Source: Eubacterium sp. AF22-8LB (GTDB lineage Bacteria > Bacillota_I > Bacilli_A > Erysipelotrichales > Erysipelotrichaceae). From it: a stretch of DNA of 64,000 bases. A program made the position numbers and the translations under genes. This document shows positions 1-8,523 of this stretch, in pieces (the stretch's first letter is position 1; each line of letters begins with the position of its first letter). The notes beneath the pieces were generated by a model. It ran no database searches. It was not told the DNA's origin and saw only the letters and a list, made by a program, of their open reading frames with translations. Location: NCBI RefSeq assembly GCF_003458715.1, contig NZ_QRVI01000009.1, positions 16,290-80,289 on the forward strand. The letters are read 5' to 3'.

Positions 1-516
1 AATTGAAAACTTAGCTGCTTTTGCGGCCTGTTCTAATGCTTTATTTAATTCTTCTTGTTGTTCCTGCGGAAATTTTCCTAGTACCCAATCTACAACTGGA
101 ATCATTTTATCTTTTCCGATGCCTATGCGGATACGATCAAAATCTTGTGTACCAATATGCGAAATGATACTTTTTATACCATTATGCCCTCCAGCACTTC
201 CTTTTTGGCGTAAGCGAAGCTTTCCAACTGGCATATCCATATCATCGTACAACACAAGGATATCTTCACAAGACACTTTAAAAAAATCCATACACTGTCT
301 TAATGCGATACCACTGTTATTCATATAAGTGGTTGGTTTTAATAAAATAACATCTTCACCATCAATTTTCTTTTTTGAAAAATAAGCAGAGAATTTTTCC
401 TGATTAAAATCCATTTCTAGCATTTTAGCCAATTTATCAATTGCCATAAATCCAGCATTATGACGTGTGTTTTCGTATTCTCTACCGATATTCCCTAATC
501 CGATAATAATTTTCAT
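1..516 (-). CDS. pth: Peptidyl-tRNA hydrolase, 3' end cut by window edge
   Basis: Releases peptide from peptidyl-tRNAs that drop off ribosomes. Reading the minus strand from ATG at 516 gives 172 codons with no stop, so the C-terminus lies beyond position 1 (family about 185-190 residues). The N-terminal signature is GLGNIGREYENTRHNAGF with the catalytic His of TRHN, and DDMDMPVGKLRLR follows near residue 93. The usual GNPG reads GNIG here. A strong ribosome site (AAGGGAGG) precedes the start. It lies downstream of jag but is separated from it by a terminator-like hairpin. Confidence 0.95.
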   Translation of the reverse strand, partial: MKIIIGLGNIGREYENTRHNAGFMAIDKLAKMLEMDFNQEKFSAYFSKKKIDGEDVILLKPTTYMNNSGIALRQCMDFFKVSCEDILVLYDDMDMPVGKLRLRQKGSAGGHNGIKSIISHIGTQDFDRIRIGIGKDKMIPVVDWVLGKFPQEQQEELNKALEQAAKAAKFSI

Positions 517-540
517 AAAAAACCTCCCTTTTTTACAAAA

Positions 541-563
541 AATAACGGGATAATCCCGTTATT
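541..563 (-). terminator. Terminator after jag
   Basis: Stem AATAACGGGAT/ATCCCGTTATT, overlapping the jag stop codon, followed on the minus strand by a short T run. It probably ends the yidC-jag transcript before pth. Confidence 0.7.
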
Positions 564-1185
564 CTTCATCTTTTCCTGGTGTATATAAAATATGTAAACG
601 ACGTCCTTCTCCTTCACCTTCACTCTTAGTAGAAATATCATTCATTCCTGCTAAAGCATTATGAATTGCCTTTCTTTCATCAGCTGGCATTGGATCTAGT
701 ACAGCGTCTACTTTTGTACGACGTACATCTTTAGCTACGCGCACTGCCATTTTACAAATTTTTTCGTATCTTTCTTCCTTATAACCATTTACATCGATCA
801 ATAAGCCGATACGTTTTTTGAATGCTGCGCTAACTGCAGCCTTAACTAAACGATTGAATGCTTGCAAAGACTTACCTGCTTTACCGATCATAATCGCATT
901 GTTTTTTGTATTTACAGTAATGCGATAGAATCCATGATCATTTTCAATTTCAACAGTTCCATCTAATTCTGCATTATCAAAATATGTTTGAATATATGAC
1001 TTAATAAAATCTTCAATATCTTTTTGGCAATAAGCTTCAATCTCAATTGTTTTACCAATTCCTAAAAAACCACTTTTTTCTTCTGTAATTTCATAATGAA
1101 GTTCTTCTTTAGTACAACCCTTCGCATTGCATGCGGCTGCTAAAGCTTCATCTAATGTTTTTCCAGTATATTTATCGAATTCCAT
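559..1185 (-). CDS. jag: Jag/KhpB RNA-binding protein (SpoIIIJ-associated)
   Basis: RNA-binding protein linked in Firmicutes to cell elongation and division. Three parts are visible: an N-terminal Jag domain (about 1-50, with GKTLDEALAAA and SGFLGIGKT), a KH domain (about 75-140, with the loop IMIGKAGKSLQAF), and a C-terminal R3H domain (about 140-205, with RRTKVDAVLDPMPADERKAI and an RRLHI end). Length 208 is normal. It lies 9 nt downstream of yidC in the conserved rpmH-rnpA-yidC-jag order and is surely co-transcribed with yidC. Confidence 0.95.
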   Translation of the reverse strand: MEFDKYTGKTLDEALAAACNAKGCTKEELHYEITEEKSGFLGIGKTIEIEAYCQKDIEDFIKSYIQTYFDNAELDGTVEIENDHGFYRITVNTKNNAIMIGKAGKSLQAFNRLVKAAVSAAFKKRIGLLIDVNGYKEERYEKICKMAVRVAKDVRRTKVDAVLDPMPADERKAIHNALAGMNDISTKSEGEGEGRRLHILYTPGKDEE

Positions 1186-1194
1186 ATGAGCTAC

Positions 1195-2187
1195 CTACTT
1201 TTTGTTCATGATTTGGTGTAGGATTAAAGATTGAGCTACACGGATTACACTAGATACTAACCAATAGAATGACATTGCCATTGGCCATGAAATATACATA
1301 ATACAAATCATACCAGTCATGAAATACATATACATATTCATACTGTTAGCCATAGGATTTCCATCGTTTTGTGCATATTTTTTAACTTTAACGTTATCTT
1401 TCTTATCTTGCCATTTCTTTAACCATTGAGGTAATTTCATTGAGACAATATAGAAAATAACCATTAATACATAAATAATAATACAAGGAATATTTAATGC
1501 TTTAATTCCTTCAATTGGAGTACCAAACAATGAAATACCAATAAAGCTACCACTAACAACGCTTACAGCACGCATTGTAGCATAATACATACCCATCATA
1601 ATTGGTAACTGAATAAATGTTACTAACATTGATCCAAATGGATGAATATCATACTTTTGATAAATATTTTGCATTTCCTGAGCCATCTGCATTTTAGAAC
1701 GTTCATCTGTTTTGTCTTTATATTTATCTTGGATTCTTTGAATTTCAGGTTGAATTTCCTGCATTCTTTGTGTAGACATTTGTGATTTACGTGTAAATAC
1801 AAATACAAGCATCTGAATCAATAAAGTTGTTACAATAATACCAACTCCGGCATCAGTTTTTGCGGAAACTAAGTTGATGATTTGGGCAATTGGCCAAACA
1901 ATCAATCCATCAAACCAACCGTGTGACATAGAATTTTTGAAAGTTGTTGGCTGAATTGTATATTTGCCATCTTTAATATTCTTTTTAATTTCTTTCTTTA
2001 ATGCTTTATCAGTAATATCGCTGACATTAATTTGATTTACATCAATTGTTGTTTCTTCACTTGCAATAATTTGGTCTGCTCTTGTTTTTCCATCTTTACC
2101 TCTTGGATTTGCACAAGCCGTACATGTTAATAATACCAACATACATAAAAAGACCAATTTCGCTTTTTTTTGCAAAAATTGTTTCAT
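1195..2187 (-). CDS. yidC: YidC/OxaA/SpoIIIJ membrane protein insertase
   Basis: Inserts and folds membrane proteins, with or without SecYEG. The N-terminus has a hydrophobic signal (about 10-25) ending in a Cys-rich stretch, TCTACANPRG. In Gram-positive YidC this is normally a lipoprotein cleavage site, but the -3 residue here is Cys rather than Leu, so the lipobox is degenerate. The insertase core follows from about residue 90 with several membrane segments and a hydrophilic loop rich in Gln/Lys (IQPEIQRIQDKYKDK), ending near FYWLVSSVIRVAQSLILHQ. Length 330 fits the SpoIIIJ class. It sits between rnpA and jag. Confidence 0.95.
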   Translation of the reverse strand: MKQFLQKKAKLVFLCMLVLLTCTACANPRGKDGKTRADQIIASEETTIDVNQINVSDITDKALKKEIKKNIKDGKYTIQPTTFKNSMSHGWFDGLIVWPIAQIINLVSAKTDAGVGIIVTTLLIQMLVFVFTRKSQMSTQRMQEIQPEIQRIQDKYKDKTDERSKMQMAQEMQNIYQKYDIHPFGSMLVTFIQLPIMMGMYYATMRAVSVVSGSFIGISLFGTPIEGIKALNIPCIIIYVLMVIFYIVSMKLPQWLKKWQDKKDNVKVKKYAQNDGNPMANSMNMYMYFMTGMICIMYISWPMAMSFYWLVSSVIRVAQSLILHQIMNKK

Positions 2188-2198
2188 TTTTTATTCCT

Positions 2199-2540
2199 CT
2201 ACTTTTTCAAAAATCTTTTATTTATCCGATTTTGATTTTCTTTCATTTCTTTTTTATTCTCTTCAAACGATTTATTAGTGAATGCAGGTCGAACTATGAT
2301 AATAAGATCATAACCCTCTTCAAAAGTAAAAATTTCATCCACCATACTACGAAGTTGTCTTTTTACTTTATTACGACAAACGGCATTTCCTAATTTTTTC
2401 CCCACACTGATTCCTACTCTAGCATGGTCTAGTTTTCGTTTTTGAAAATAACAAACAAATGATGACGACTTAACAAATTGTCGATTCTGGATGATGGAAG
2501 AAAACTCATAGTTTTTTAACACACGAAATTCTTTTTTCAT
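2199..2540 (-). CDS. rnpA: Ribonuclease P protein component
   Basis: Small basic protein subunit of RNase P, which matures tRNA 5' ends. It is 113 residues with the family signature around residues 55-70 (GNAVCRNKVKRQLRS) and the preceding RVGISVGKKLG strand. It lies between rpmH and yidC, the usual order. A hairpin terminator between rpmH and rnpA suggests that only part of the rpmH transcript reads into it. Confidence 0.96.
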   Translation of the reverse strand: MKKEFRVLKNYEFSSIIQNRQFVKSSSFVCYFQKRKLDHARVGISVGKKLGNAVCRNKVKRQLRSMVDEIFTFEEGYDLIIIVRPAFTNKSFEENKKEMKENQNRINKRFLKK

Positions 2541-2560
2541 GTTAATTCCCTATCCAGACA

Positions 2561-2584
2561 AAAAAATCACCTAGCAGGTGATTT
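2561..2584 (-). terminator. rpmH-rnpA intergenic terminator or attenuator
   Basis: Perfect 9-bp stem AAATCACCT/AGGTGATTT with a 3-nt loop, followed on the minus strand by a T run. It begins immediately after the rpmH stop and ends 20 nt before rnpA, so it would lower rnpA expression relative to rpmH. Confidence 0.8.
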
Positions 2585-2719
2585 CTATGCGGATAAAACC
2601 TTTCTGCCTTTCGCTCTTCTTCTAGAAAGAACGCTACGTCCACCAACAGTTGCCATACGAGCACGGAAGCCATGAACTTTTTGGTGTTTTCTCTTACTTG
2701 GCTGATATGTTCTTTTCAT
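2585..2719 (-). CDS. rpmH: Ribosomal protein bL34
   Basis: 44-residue highly basic protein of the large ribosomal subunit. ATG at 2719, TAG at 2585-2587. The protein begins MKRTYQPSKRKHQKVHGFRA and ends AKGRKVLSA, an almost invariant L34 sequence. It heads the rpmH-rnpA-yidC-jag group that diverges from dnaA across the origin in many Firmicutes. Confidence 0.98.
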   Translation of the reverse strand: MKRTYQPSKRKHQKVHGFRARMATVGGRSVLSRRRAKGRKVLSA

Positions 2720-2819
2720 CTTGATTACACCCCTCAGTCTTTTTCTTCTTCTAAATTTTCAAATAAGATTGCTCAAACATTATAAACACAAATCAAAATA
2801 ATTGTCAATAAAATAATTA

Positions 2820-4043
2820 TTACATATGCTTACTTTTCAATATTTCATATGCTTTTTGTGTTAAACGATACATAATCGGATGAACTGGAATATCAAATTC
2901 TCCAATCATCTCATTTATAGTTGGGTTGAAATTATCTTTAAATTTTGTCAATCCATCATCTAAAGTCCCTTCTACACCGCCCATATTACTCCATAAGCAT
3001 CCACGTTCAAACGCCCATTTAAAATTTTCAACATATTCCTTATACTGAGGCATAAACTTCTTGAATCGTTCATCCATACCTGCATATAACATTTCACAGG
3101 TATTTCCAAACTGAATACTTAATATACCGGCAATCGCAATATCTCTGTCTTCTTGACCAAACTCATCAAAAATTTCTTTATATTCATTTATATCCTTATT
3201 TACACTTCTCAATTGGTCTTCTAATCGATGTAATTTCTTTTTAGCATTTTCTGGTGTTGCTGCCATATCCTTTTCCAGCTGTACTTTCTTTTCCTTTGCT
3301 TCTTTATCTAATTGATACACATTACAAGTTGCTAAAAAGATGACTCCACCATCCGGATAATTATCCAATAATGTTTTAAAATAACTTTTATCTCTAAGGG
3401 CAACTCCTTTTCTTGATTCTGTTAATTCTACAAGACGACTAAATTCATCTAATAATTCTGTCTGTCCATGAATTATTTGAACATTTCTACGATTTGCATC
3501 CTTAATTAAACGCTTTGTGTGTTTTGGCAATGCATCTTCTACATTTTCACAAGCATATACATTAGATTGAAAACGAGGCTGAACTGTATCGGCAATGCTC
3601 ATTGTATATCCATGGTGTTTAGCTTTACAACTTTTGAATATATCTAAATAAGTATTTGTATCTTCATATCTATCTGTATTATATGATTTTGAATCATAGT
3701 CATTCACATGAATAGCAGGGTCAAATTTGATAAAGATACAATGATCCTTTTTTGCGACTTTCTTTAGCTGTTCAAAATAATATTGAACTAGTTCTTTATC
3801 TTTATAATCCATAATAGGACCTCTAGGTAAATAGTACATACAAAATGTTAATGGCAATCTTTTAATAAGAACTAGTCCTACTGCCACTAATGTTCCATCC
3901 TTATATACTCCTGTATAAAGGTGGTCCCAGTTACTCTTTACTTTAGCCCAGTTATAGCTTTGTAGTAAGTTACAATATTCATGATTTTTTACAAATCCAT
4001 CAAATTCATCTTGTTTTAAATCTATTTTAAATTCATACTGCAT
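2820..4043 (-). CDS. FemAB-family peptidoglycan interpeptide-bridge aminoacyltransferase
   Basis: Family members add amino acids from aminoacyl-tRNA to the peptidoglycan stem peptide in the cytoplasm. Length (407) fits FemA/FemX/MurM. Two GNAT-like halves are recognisable: an N-terminal half with LPRGPIMDY and KFDPAIHV, and a C-terminal half with ILSIQFGNTCEMLYAGM and an ending YRLTQKAYEILK. Between them (about 230-280) is a charged helical hairpin, typical of the FemA coiled-coil arm. It lies between rpmH and oriC, an unusual place, and is probably monocistronic. The bridge residue it adds cannot be told from sequence. Confidence 0.88.
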   Translation of the reverse strand: MQYEFKIDLKQDEFDGFVKNHEYCNLLQSYNWAKVKSNWDHLYTGVYKDGTLVAVGLVLIKRLPLTFCMYYLPRGPIMDYKDKELVQYYFEQLKKVAKKDHCIFIKFDPAIHVNDYDSKSYNTDRYEDTNTYLDIFKSCKAKHHGYTMSIADTVQPRFQSNVYACENVEDALPKHTKRLIKDANRRNVQIIHGQTELLDEFSRLVELTESRKGVALRDKSYFKTLLDNYPDGGVIFLATCNVYQLDKEAKEKKVQLEKDMAATPENAKKKLHRLEDQLRSVNKDINEYKEIFDEFGQEDRDIAIAGILSIQFGNTCEMLYAGMDERFKKFMPQYKEYVENFKWAFERGCLWSNMGGVEGTLDDGLTKFKDNFNPTINEMIGEFDIPVHPIMYRLTQKAYEILKSKHM

Positions 4044-4485
4044 ATTCTATCCTCCACAATATTTTCAAATACATCCTTATATATAATATCAAAATTTTAA
4101 TTTATTTTGCATTTGAGGTTTTACACACATCATGCGTTCTACATTATAGCATTTTCTTTAATTTTCCACATAACAATTGTATACATACATTTGTTAATAT
4201 GCATTATACCAACTCTATTTAATAAAATTGTATATAAATACATAAGTTATACAGTGGATAAAAGCAAAGTAAATTTATCCTATGTATAACTATGGAAAAG
4301 TGATTTATAGCCTTTATTTATCCATTCTCTTATATATGTATAATATGAATATAAACCAAGTTATCCCAATATTTTTTATTTTTTTTACACATTTGTCCAC
4401 ATTAGGAAAATTTATATCCCCAAAGAATAAATGGGGATAAGTGTAAAAATCGTGTATAATAATACTATTGCAAGGAGGTTTTACT
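4044..4485. other. oriC: Replication origin region (oriC), upstream of dnaA
   Basis: Gene-free and very AT-rich, between divergent minus- and plus-strand blocks, directly upstream of dnaA. DnaA-box-like nonamers (consensus TTATCCACA) include TTGTCCACA at 4393-4401 (one mismatch), TTATCCACT on the minus strand at 4253-4261 (one mismatch), TTATCCCCA on the minus strand at 4433-4441, and TTATACACG on the minus strand near 4450-4458. Long A/T runs at 4081-4250 and 4370-4390 could form the unwinding element. The strand switch in gene orientation supports an origin here. Confidence 0.85.
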
Positions 4486-5853
4486 ATGTCAACCATGTCT
4501 TATGCATCGATATGGAATGAAACTTTACAAAAAATTCAAGAATCCAACTACTTTGATAGTCATACATTTAATTCCTGGATTTCTAAAACAACACTATTTA
4601 AAATAGAAGATAATATAGCTTATGTAGCTTACCGTTCTACAATTACTTTTAGTATTTTAAAGAAACAAAAGGAAAAAGAGCTATTTGAATCCACACTTAG
4701 TGAAGTATGGGGAGATACATTAACCATTCAGTATATTCATCAAAAAGAAATGGAAAAGATGATGCCTGAAGAGGTTGTAAAACAAAGAACGAATGTCTTA
4801 TTAGAAAATAAATTTAATCCTTCTTACACATTTGAAAATTTTGTCGAAGGAAGCTCAAATGCAGAAGCCTATGCAGCTTGCTTAGCCTGTTGCACACAAA
4901 CGACTTCTCATCTATTTAATCCACTTATGTTATATGGTAATTCTGGCTTAGGTAAAACACATTTACTACATGCGATGGGAAATTACCTAGCTAAAGAACA
5001 TCCAGAATGTAAAGTCATTTATATGTATAGTGGAGATTTAGTTTCTTTATTAATAGAGGCTATGAAGACGAAAAATGTTCATGGAAATACAGTAGAAAGA
5101 GTGAAAGAACAACTTTTGGATTGCGATTATTTCTTAATTGATGATATTCAGAATTTACAGCAGCATTCAAGCAGTCAAGAAATCTTTTTTACAGTATATA
5201 ATCAATTGATTCAAAAGAACACACAGATTATCATCACAAGTGATATGCATCCTAGTGAGATCAGTGGATTACAGTCTCGCTTAATTTCTCGCTTTGTTTC
5301 TGGACTTACAATCAGTATTTCTAAGCCTGAATTTGAAACAAGTAAAGCTATTTTGAAGAAAAAAATTGAGGGCCGTGAAGAAAGTGTAAATATGAGTGAA
5401 GAAGTTATTGATTATCTAGCAGGTAAATATTCAAATGACGTTAGAAATCTAGAGGGAACATTAAATCGCTTGATTTTTAATGCAACATTATTTAATCCCG
5501 ATGTAATTGATATGGATTTTGCACGAAAAGTACTTATTAAAGAGCCTATTGTATCGCAGTCAGATGAATTAACAATCAAAAAAATCAAAAAAGCTGTAAC
5601 ACGCTTTTATGGCCTATCTTATAAGGATTTAGAGGGTAAATGCCGTCAAAAATTCATTGCGAACGCTAGACATATCTGTGTATATTTATCAAGAGATCTT
5701 CTTCACAAATCTTATGTATCCATTGGTCAGGAACTTGGTGGAAGAGATCATACTACTATTTCTAGTTCTTATGAGCGTGCAAAAAAATTAATTCAAAAAG
5801 ATGAAGCTTTTAAGACAGCTGTAGAAAAGATACGTAGTACATTGGATTCTTAA
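4486..5853 (+). CDS. dnaA: Chromosomal replication initiator DnaA
   Basis: AAA+ ATPase that binds DnaA boxes and melts oriC. ATG at 4486 is chosen because AGGAGG lies just upstream; an in-frame TTG at 4468 would place that site inside the gene. Domain I is about residues 1-75. The AAA+ core has Walker A GNSGLGKTHLL and Walker B FLIDDIQ. The C-terminal domain IV ends with the DnaA signature GGRDHTTISSSYERA. Length 455 is normal. The gene opens the rightward replication block. Confidence 0.98.
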   Translation: MSTMSYASIWNETLQKIQESNYFDSHTFNSWISKTTLFKIEDNIAYVAYRSTITFSILKKQKEKELFESTLSEVWGDTLTIQYIHQKEMEKMMPEEVVKQRTNVLLENKFNPSYTFENFVEGSSNAEAYAACLACCTQTTSHLFNPLMLYGNSGLGKTHLLHAMGNYLAKEHPECKVIYMYSGDLVSLLIEAMKTKNVHGNTVERVKEQLLDCDYFLIDDIQNLQQHSSSQEIFFTVYNQLIQKNTQIIITSDMHPSEISGLQSRLISRFVSGLTISISKPEFETSKAILKKKIEGREESVNMSEEVIDYLAGKYSNDVRNLEGTLNRLIFNATLFNPDVIDMDFARKVLIKEPIVSQSDELTIKKIKKAVTRFYGLSYKDLEGKCRQKFIANARHICVYLSRDLLHKSYVSIGQELGGRDHTTISSSYERAKKLIQKDEAFKTAVEKIRSTLDS

Positions 5854-5998
5854 TTTATACACTGTATTCCTCATGGAATCCACATACAAAAAATAAGCTA
5901 TAAACACGTATTTATGGGAGTCTAAGCAAATTTTGCACACTTATACACTCCCTTATATTATAATTAATATATAAATATATTAATAAAAGGAGGATTTT
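5854..5998 (+). promoter_or_regulatory. dnaA-dnaN intergenic region with DnaA-box-like sites
   Basis: This 145-bp gap holds two copies of TTATACACT (5855-5863 and 5941-5949), each one or two bases off a DnaA box. An AT-rich TATATAAATATATT tract follows, and the dnaN ribosome site AAGGAGG lies at about 5987-5993. It may form the second half of a bipartite origin and also holds the dnaN promoter. Confidence 0.5.
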
Positions 5999-7117
5999 AT
6001 GCATTTTTCAATTGATCGAAAATATTTTTATGACAAACTATCTATAGTTTCTAGAGCTATTAGTGTTTTTTCTCCATTACCTGCATTATCAGGAATTTGT
6101 ATTGATTTAAAAGATGAATCTATGATTTTAACAGGTAGTGATTCTAATATATCCATTCGTACTGTTATTGTTCCTGGTGAATTGAATAATTTAGATATTG
6201 AAGAAGAAGGATCTATCATTATTGATTCTAAATATCTTCTAGAGATTGTGCGTAAATTAGATTGTAAAAATATCGAAATTGAAGTTATTGATTATTCTTT
6301 AGTTCGTATATCTAGTGATAATGGTCAATTTAATTTAAATGGTATTCGTTCTAATGAATATCCAGATATTGATTTTACTCAGCCTAATCATCATTTTGTA
6401 TTAAAGGCAACTGATTTAAAATCCATTGTTTCGCAAACTGCATTCGCATGTAGTGATAAAGATCAGCGTCCAGTGTTAACGGGTGTAAACTTCAATTCTC
6501 AAGGAAATATGTTGTATTGTTCAGGAACGGATTCTTACCGTTTAGCTAGAAAAACAATTGAGTTAGATTCAAGTCAGGATTTCAATATTACAATTCCTAG
6601 TAAATCTTTGACAGAAGTTGTTCGTTCTGTTTCAGATGATGATGTGATCGATATTTATGCAGATTCTAAAAAGGCACAGTTTGTATTTGATAAAACTATT
6701 ATTCAGACTCGTTTGATCGATGGAACTTTTCCAGATGTACAAAGAATTATTCCAACTAGCAGTGCTGCGAAAATGTTAGTTGATTCATATGAGATTGCGG
6801 GTACGATTGATCGTACAAACTTTATTCGTAATGACAAAGTACATTTAATTAAGTTGGAATGCTCTACTGCTGAAACACATGTTAAAACTTATTCAAGTGA
6901 AATTGGTAACTCGGATGAAGTGTTGACAAAATGTGAATATGAAGGAGAAGAGATTTCATTAACATGTAATGGTACTTATATGTTAGATGCAATTAAGGCT
7001 TTGGGATGTGAAAAAGTATTGATTGAATTCTCAGGATTTATGAAGCCAATCAAAGTATCAAATCCGGAAGATGCATCGGTTTTAATGATTTTAGTTCCTA
7101 TTCGTAGTTATGATTAA
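5999..7117 (+). CDS. dnaN: DNA polymerase III beta sliding clamp
   Basis: Ring-shaped processivity clamp. At 372 residues it covers three clamp folds. Recognisable family segments include KDQRPVLTGVNF, SGTDSYRLARK, TIPSKSLTEV and DGTFPDVQRIIP, with a C-terminus ending MILVPIRSYD. AAGGAGG lies just upstream of ATG. It follows dnaA and is closed by its own terminator before yaaA-recF. Confidence 0.98.
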   Translation: MHFSIDRKYFYDKLSIVSRAISVFSPLPALSGICIDLKDESMILTGSDSNISIRTVIVPGELNNLDIEEEGSIIIDSKYLLEIVRKLDCKNIEIEVIDYSLVRISSDNGQFNLNGIRSNEYPDIDFTQPNHHFVLKATDLKSIVSQTAFACSDKDQRPVLTGVNFNSQGNMLYCSGTDSYRLARKTIELDSSQDFNITIPSKSLTEVVRSVSDDDVIDIYADSKKAQFVFDKTIIQTRLIDGTFPDVQRIIPTSSAAKMLVDSYEIAGTIDRTNFIRNDKVHLIKLECSTAETHVKTYSSEIGNSDEVLTKCEYEGEEISLTCNGTYMLDAIKALGCEKVLIEFSGFMKPIKVSNPEDASVLMILVPIRSYD

Positions 7118-7125
7118 GAAAAATG

Positions 7126-7155
7126 CCGTTTAAATTCATTTTAAACGGTTTCTTT
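7126..7155 (+). terminator. Terminator after dnaN
   Basis: Stem CCGTTTAAA/TTTAAACGG with a 5-nt loop, then a T-rich tract. It lies 9 nt after the dnaN stop. Confidence 0.8.
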
Positions 7156-7231
7156 TTATATCGGTATCTCTGTACGCATAGATATTTATGACGTTTTATG
7201 ATATAATTATAGTGCGGAAAGAGGTATTTTC

Positions 7232-7435
7232 ATGGAATTTGAACTAAAAGATGAGTATATTACATTAGCCCAATTGCTAAAAGCTTGCGATGTTGTCTAT
7301 AGTGGTGGACAGGCAAAAGAATATTTGGCAAACATGGAAGTATTAGTAAACGGCGAATCTGAAAATCGTCGTGGAAAAAAGATCTACCATGGTGATGTTG
7401 TAGAAACTAATGGAATAAGGATTGAAGTGAAATGA
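7232..7435 (+). CDS. yaaA: S4-domain RNA-binding protein YaaA/RlbA
   Basis: 67-residue single S4 RNA-binding domain, conserved between dnaN and recF in Firmicutes and thought to act in ribosome assembly. Visible features are the fold TLAQLLKACDVVYSGGQAKEYL and the basic loop NGESENRRGKKI with GDVV. Its end overlaps the recF start by 4 nt, so the two are translationally coupled. Confidence 0.93.
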   Translation: MEFELKDEYITLAQLLKACDVVYSGGQAKEYLANMEVLVNGESENRRGKKIYHGDVVETNGIRIEVK

Positions 7436-8523
7436 ATGTTGAAAGATTGACATGTTTTCATTTCCGTAATTATGAAACCATGTCTTTTTCTTTTTCACCA
7501 AAATGCATTCATTTTTTATATGGAAAAAATGCACAGGGAAAGACAAATTTAATTGAAGCTATTTATTTCTTAAGTCATTTACGTTCTTTTCGAACGAATC
7601 AGTTAGATAGTATGATCATGCATGGCTGCAATGAATTTTGTGTTCAGGCTACGGTGGAATCAAATCATCGAAAAGAAGAACTAAAGGTGATTGTGGATCA
7701 TCAAAAAAAACATTTATTTCGTTTCCAAAATCCAGTAAAAAAGTATTCAGATTTTATTGGTATTGAAAATGCTATCTTGTTTTGTCCGGATGATTTATCT
7801 TTGTTTACTTCTTCTCCTAAAAACAGAAGAAGGTTTATTGATATAGAATTAATGAAGTTGTCTAAAACATATACGGCTACATTATCTTCTTATCAAAAAA
7901 TGCTAAAGCAGCGAAACCAGGCTTTAAAGCAAGGCAAGATAGATGATTGTTTAGTTCAAATTTATTTGGAGCAAATGATAGATGTTCAAAGCATTATTAT
8001 GAAGCAAAGAAATGAGTTTATAAATTCTTTGATGATAAAAGCACGGGAATTATATCCTTTTTTTTCAAATAAAAAAGAGAATATTGAGGCAAAATATATG
8101 ACTTTTATCGATTTGGATGGTGATATGAAAAGTCATATGAAAGAAGCTTATGATAAGGTATTTGATAAAGAAAAAAAATATCATCAAACTTTAATTGGAA
8201 TTCATAGAGATGACATATTGTTTGAATTAAATGGAAAGCCTGTATGTGAAGTGGCTAGTCAGGGGCAGAAAAGAAGTTTTGTGTTAGCTCTTAAATTGGG
8301 ATTGGCTCAAATAATTTATGAAAAGAGCGGACAATATCCAATCTTATTATTGGATGATGTATTTAGTGAATTAGATGATTTTAGAAAGCAACAATTAATT
8401 GAGAAGCTTCCTAAAAATATGCAGATTTTTATCACAACAACCGAAAAATTAAATATGCAATGGAATCGCGAGGTGCGATTTTATGATATAGAACAAGGGA
8501 GAATTAAGGAGGTCTACAAATGA
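7432..8523 (+). CDS. recF: DNA replication/repair protein RecF
   Basis: SMC-like ATPase that helps load RecA at gaps with RecO and RecR. Walker A is GKNAQGKTNLIEA (about 30-42), the ABC signature is ASQGQKRSFVLALKLG, and Walker B is PILLLDDVFSELD (about 304-316). Length 363 is normal. It overlaps yaaA by 4 nt and gyrB by 4 nt, forming a tight yaaA-recF-gyrB operon. An AAGGAGG site for gyrB is inside its 3' end. Confidence 0.97.
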   Translation: MNVERLTCFHFRNYETMSFSFSPKCIHFLYGKNAQGKTNLIEAIYFLSHLRSFRTNQLDSMIMHGCNEFCVQATVESNHRKEELKVIVDHQKKHLFRFQNPVKKYSDFIGIENAILFCPDDLSLFTSSPKNRRRFIDIELMKLSKTYTATLSSYQKMLKQRNQALKQGKIDDCLVQIYLEQMIDVQSIIMKQRNEFINSLMIKARELYPFFSNKKENIEAKYMTFIDLDGDMKSHMKEAYDKVFDKEKKYHQTLIGIHRDDILFELNGKPVCEVASQGQKRSFVLALKLGLAQIIYEKSGQYPILLLDDVFSELDDFRKQQLIEKLPKNMQIFITTTEKLNMQWNREVRFYDIEQGRIKEVYK

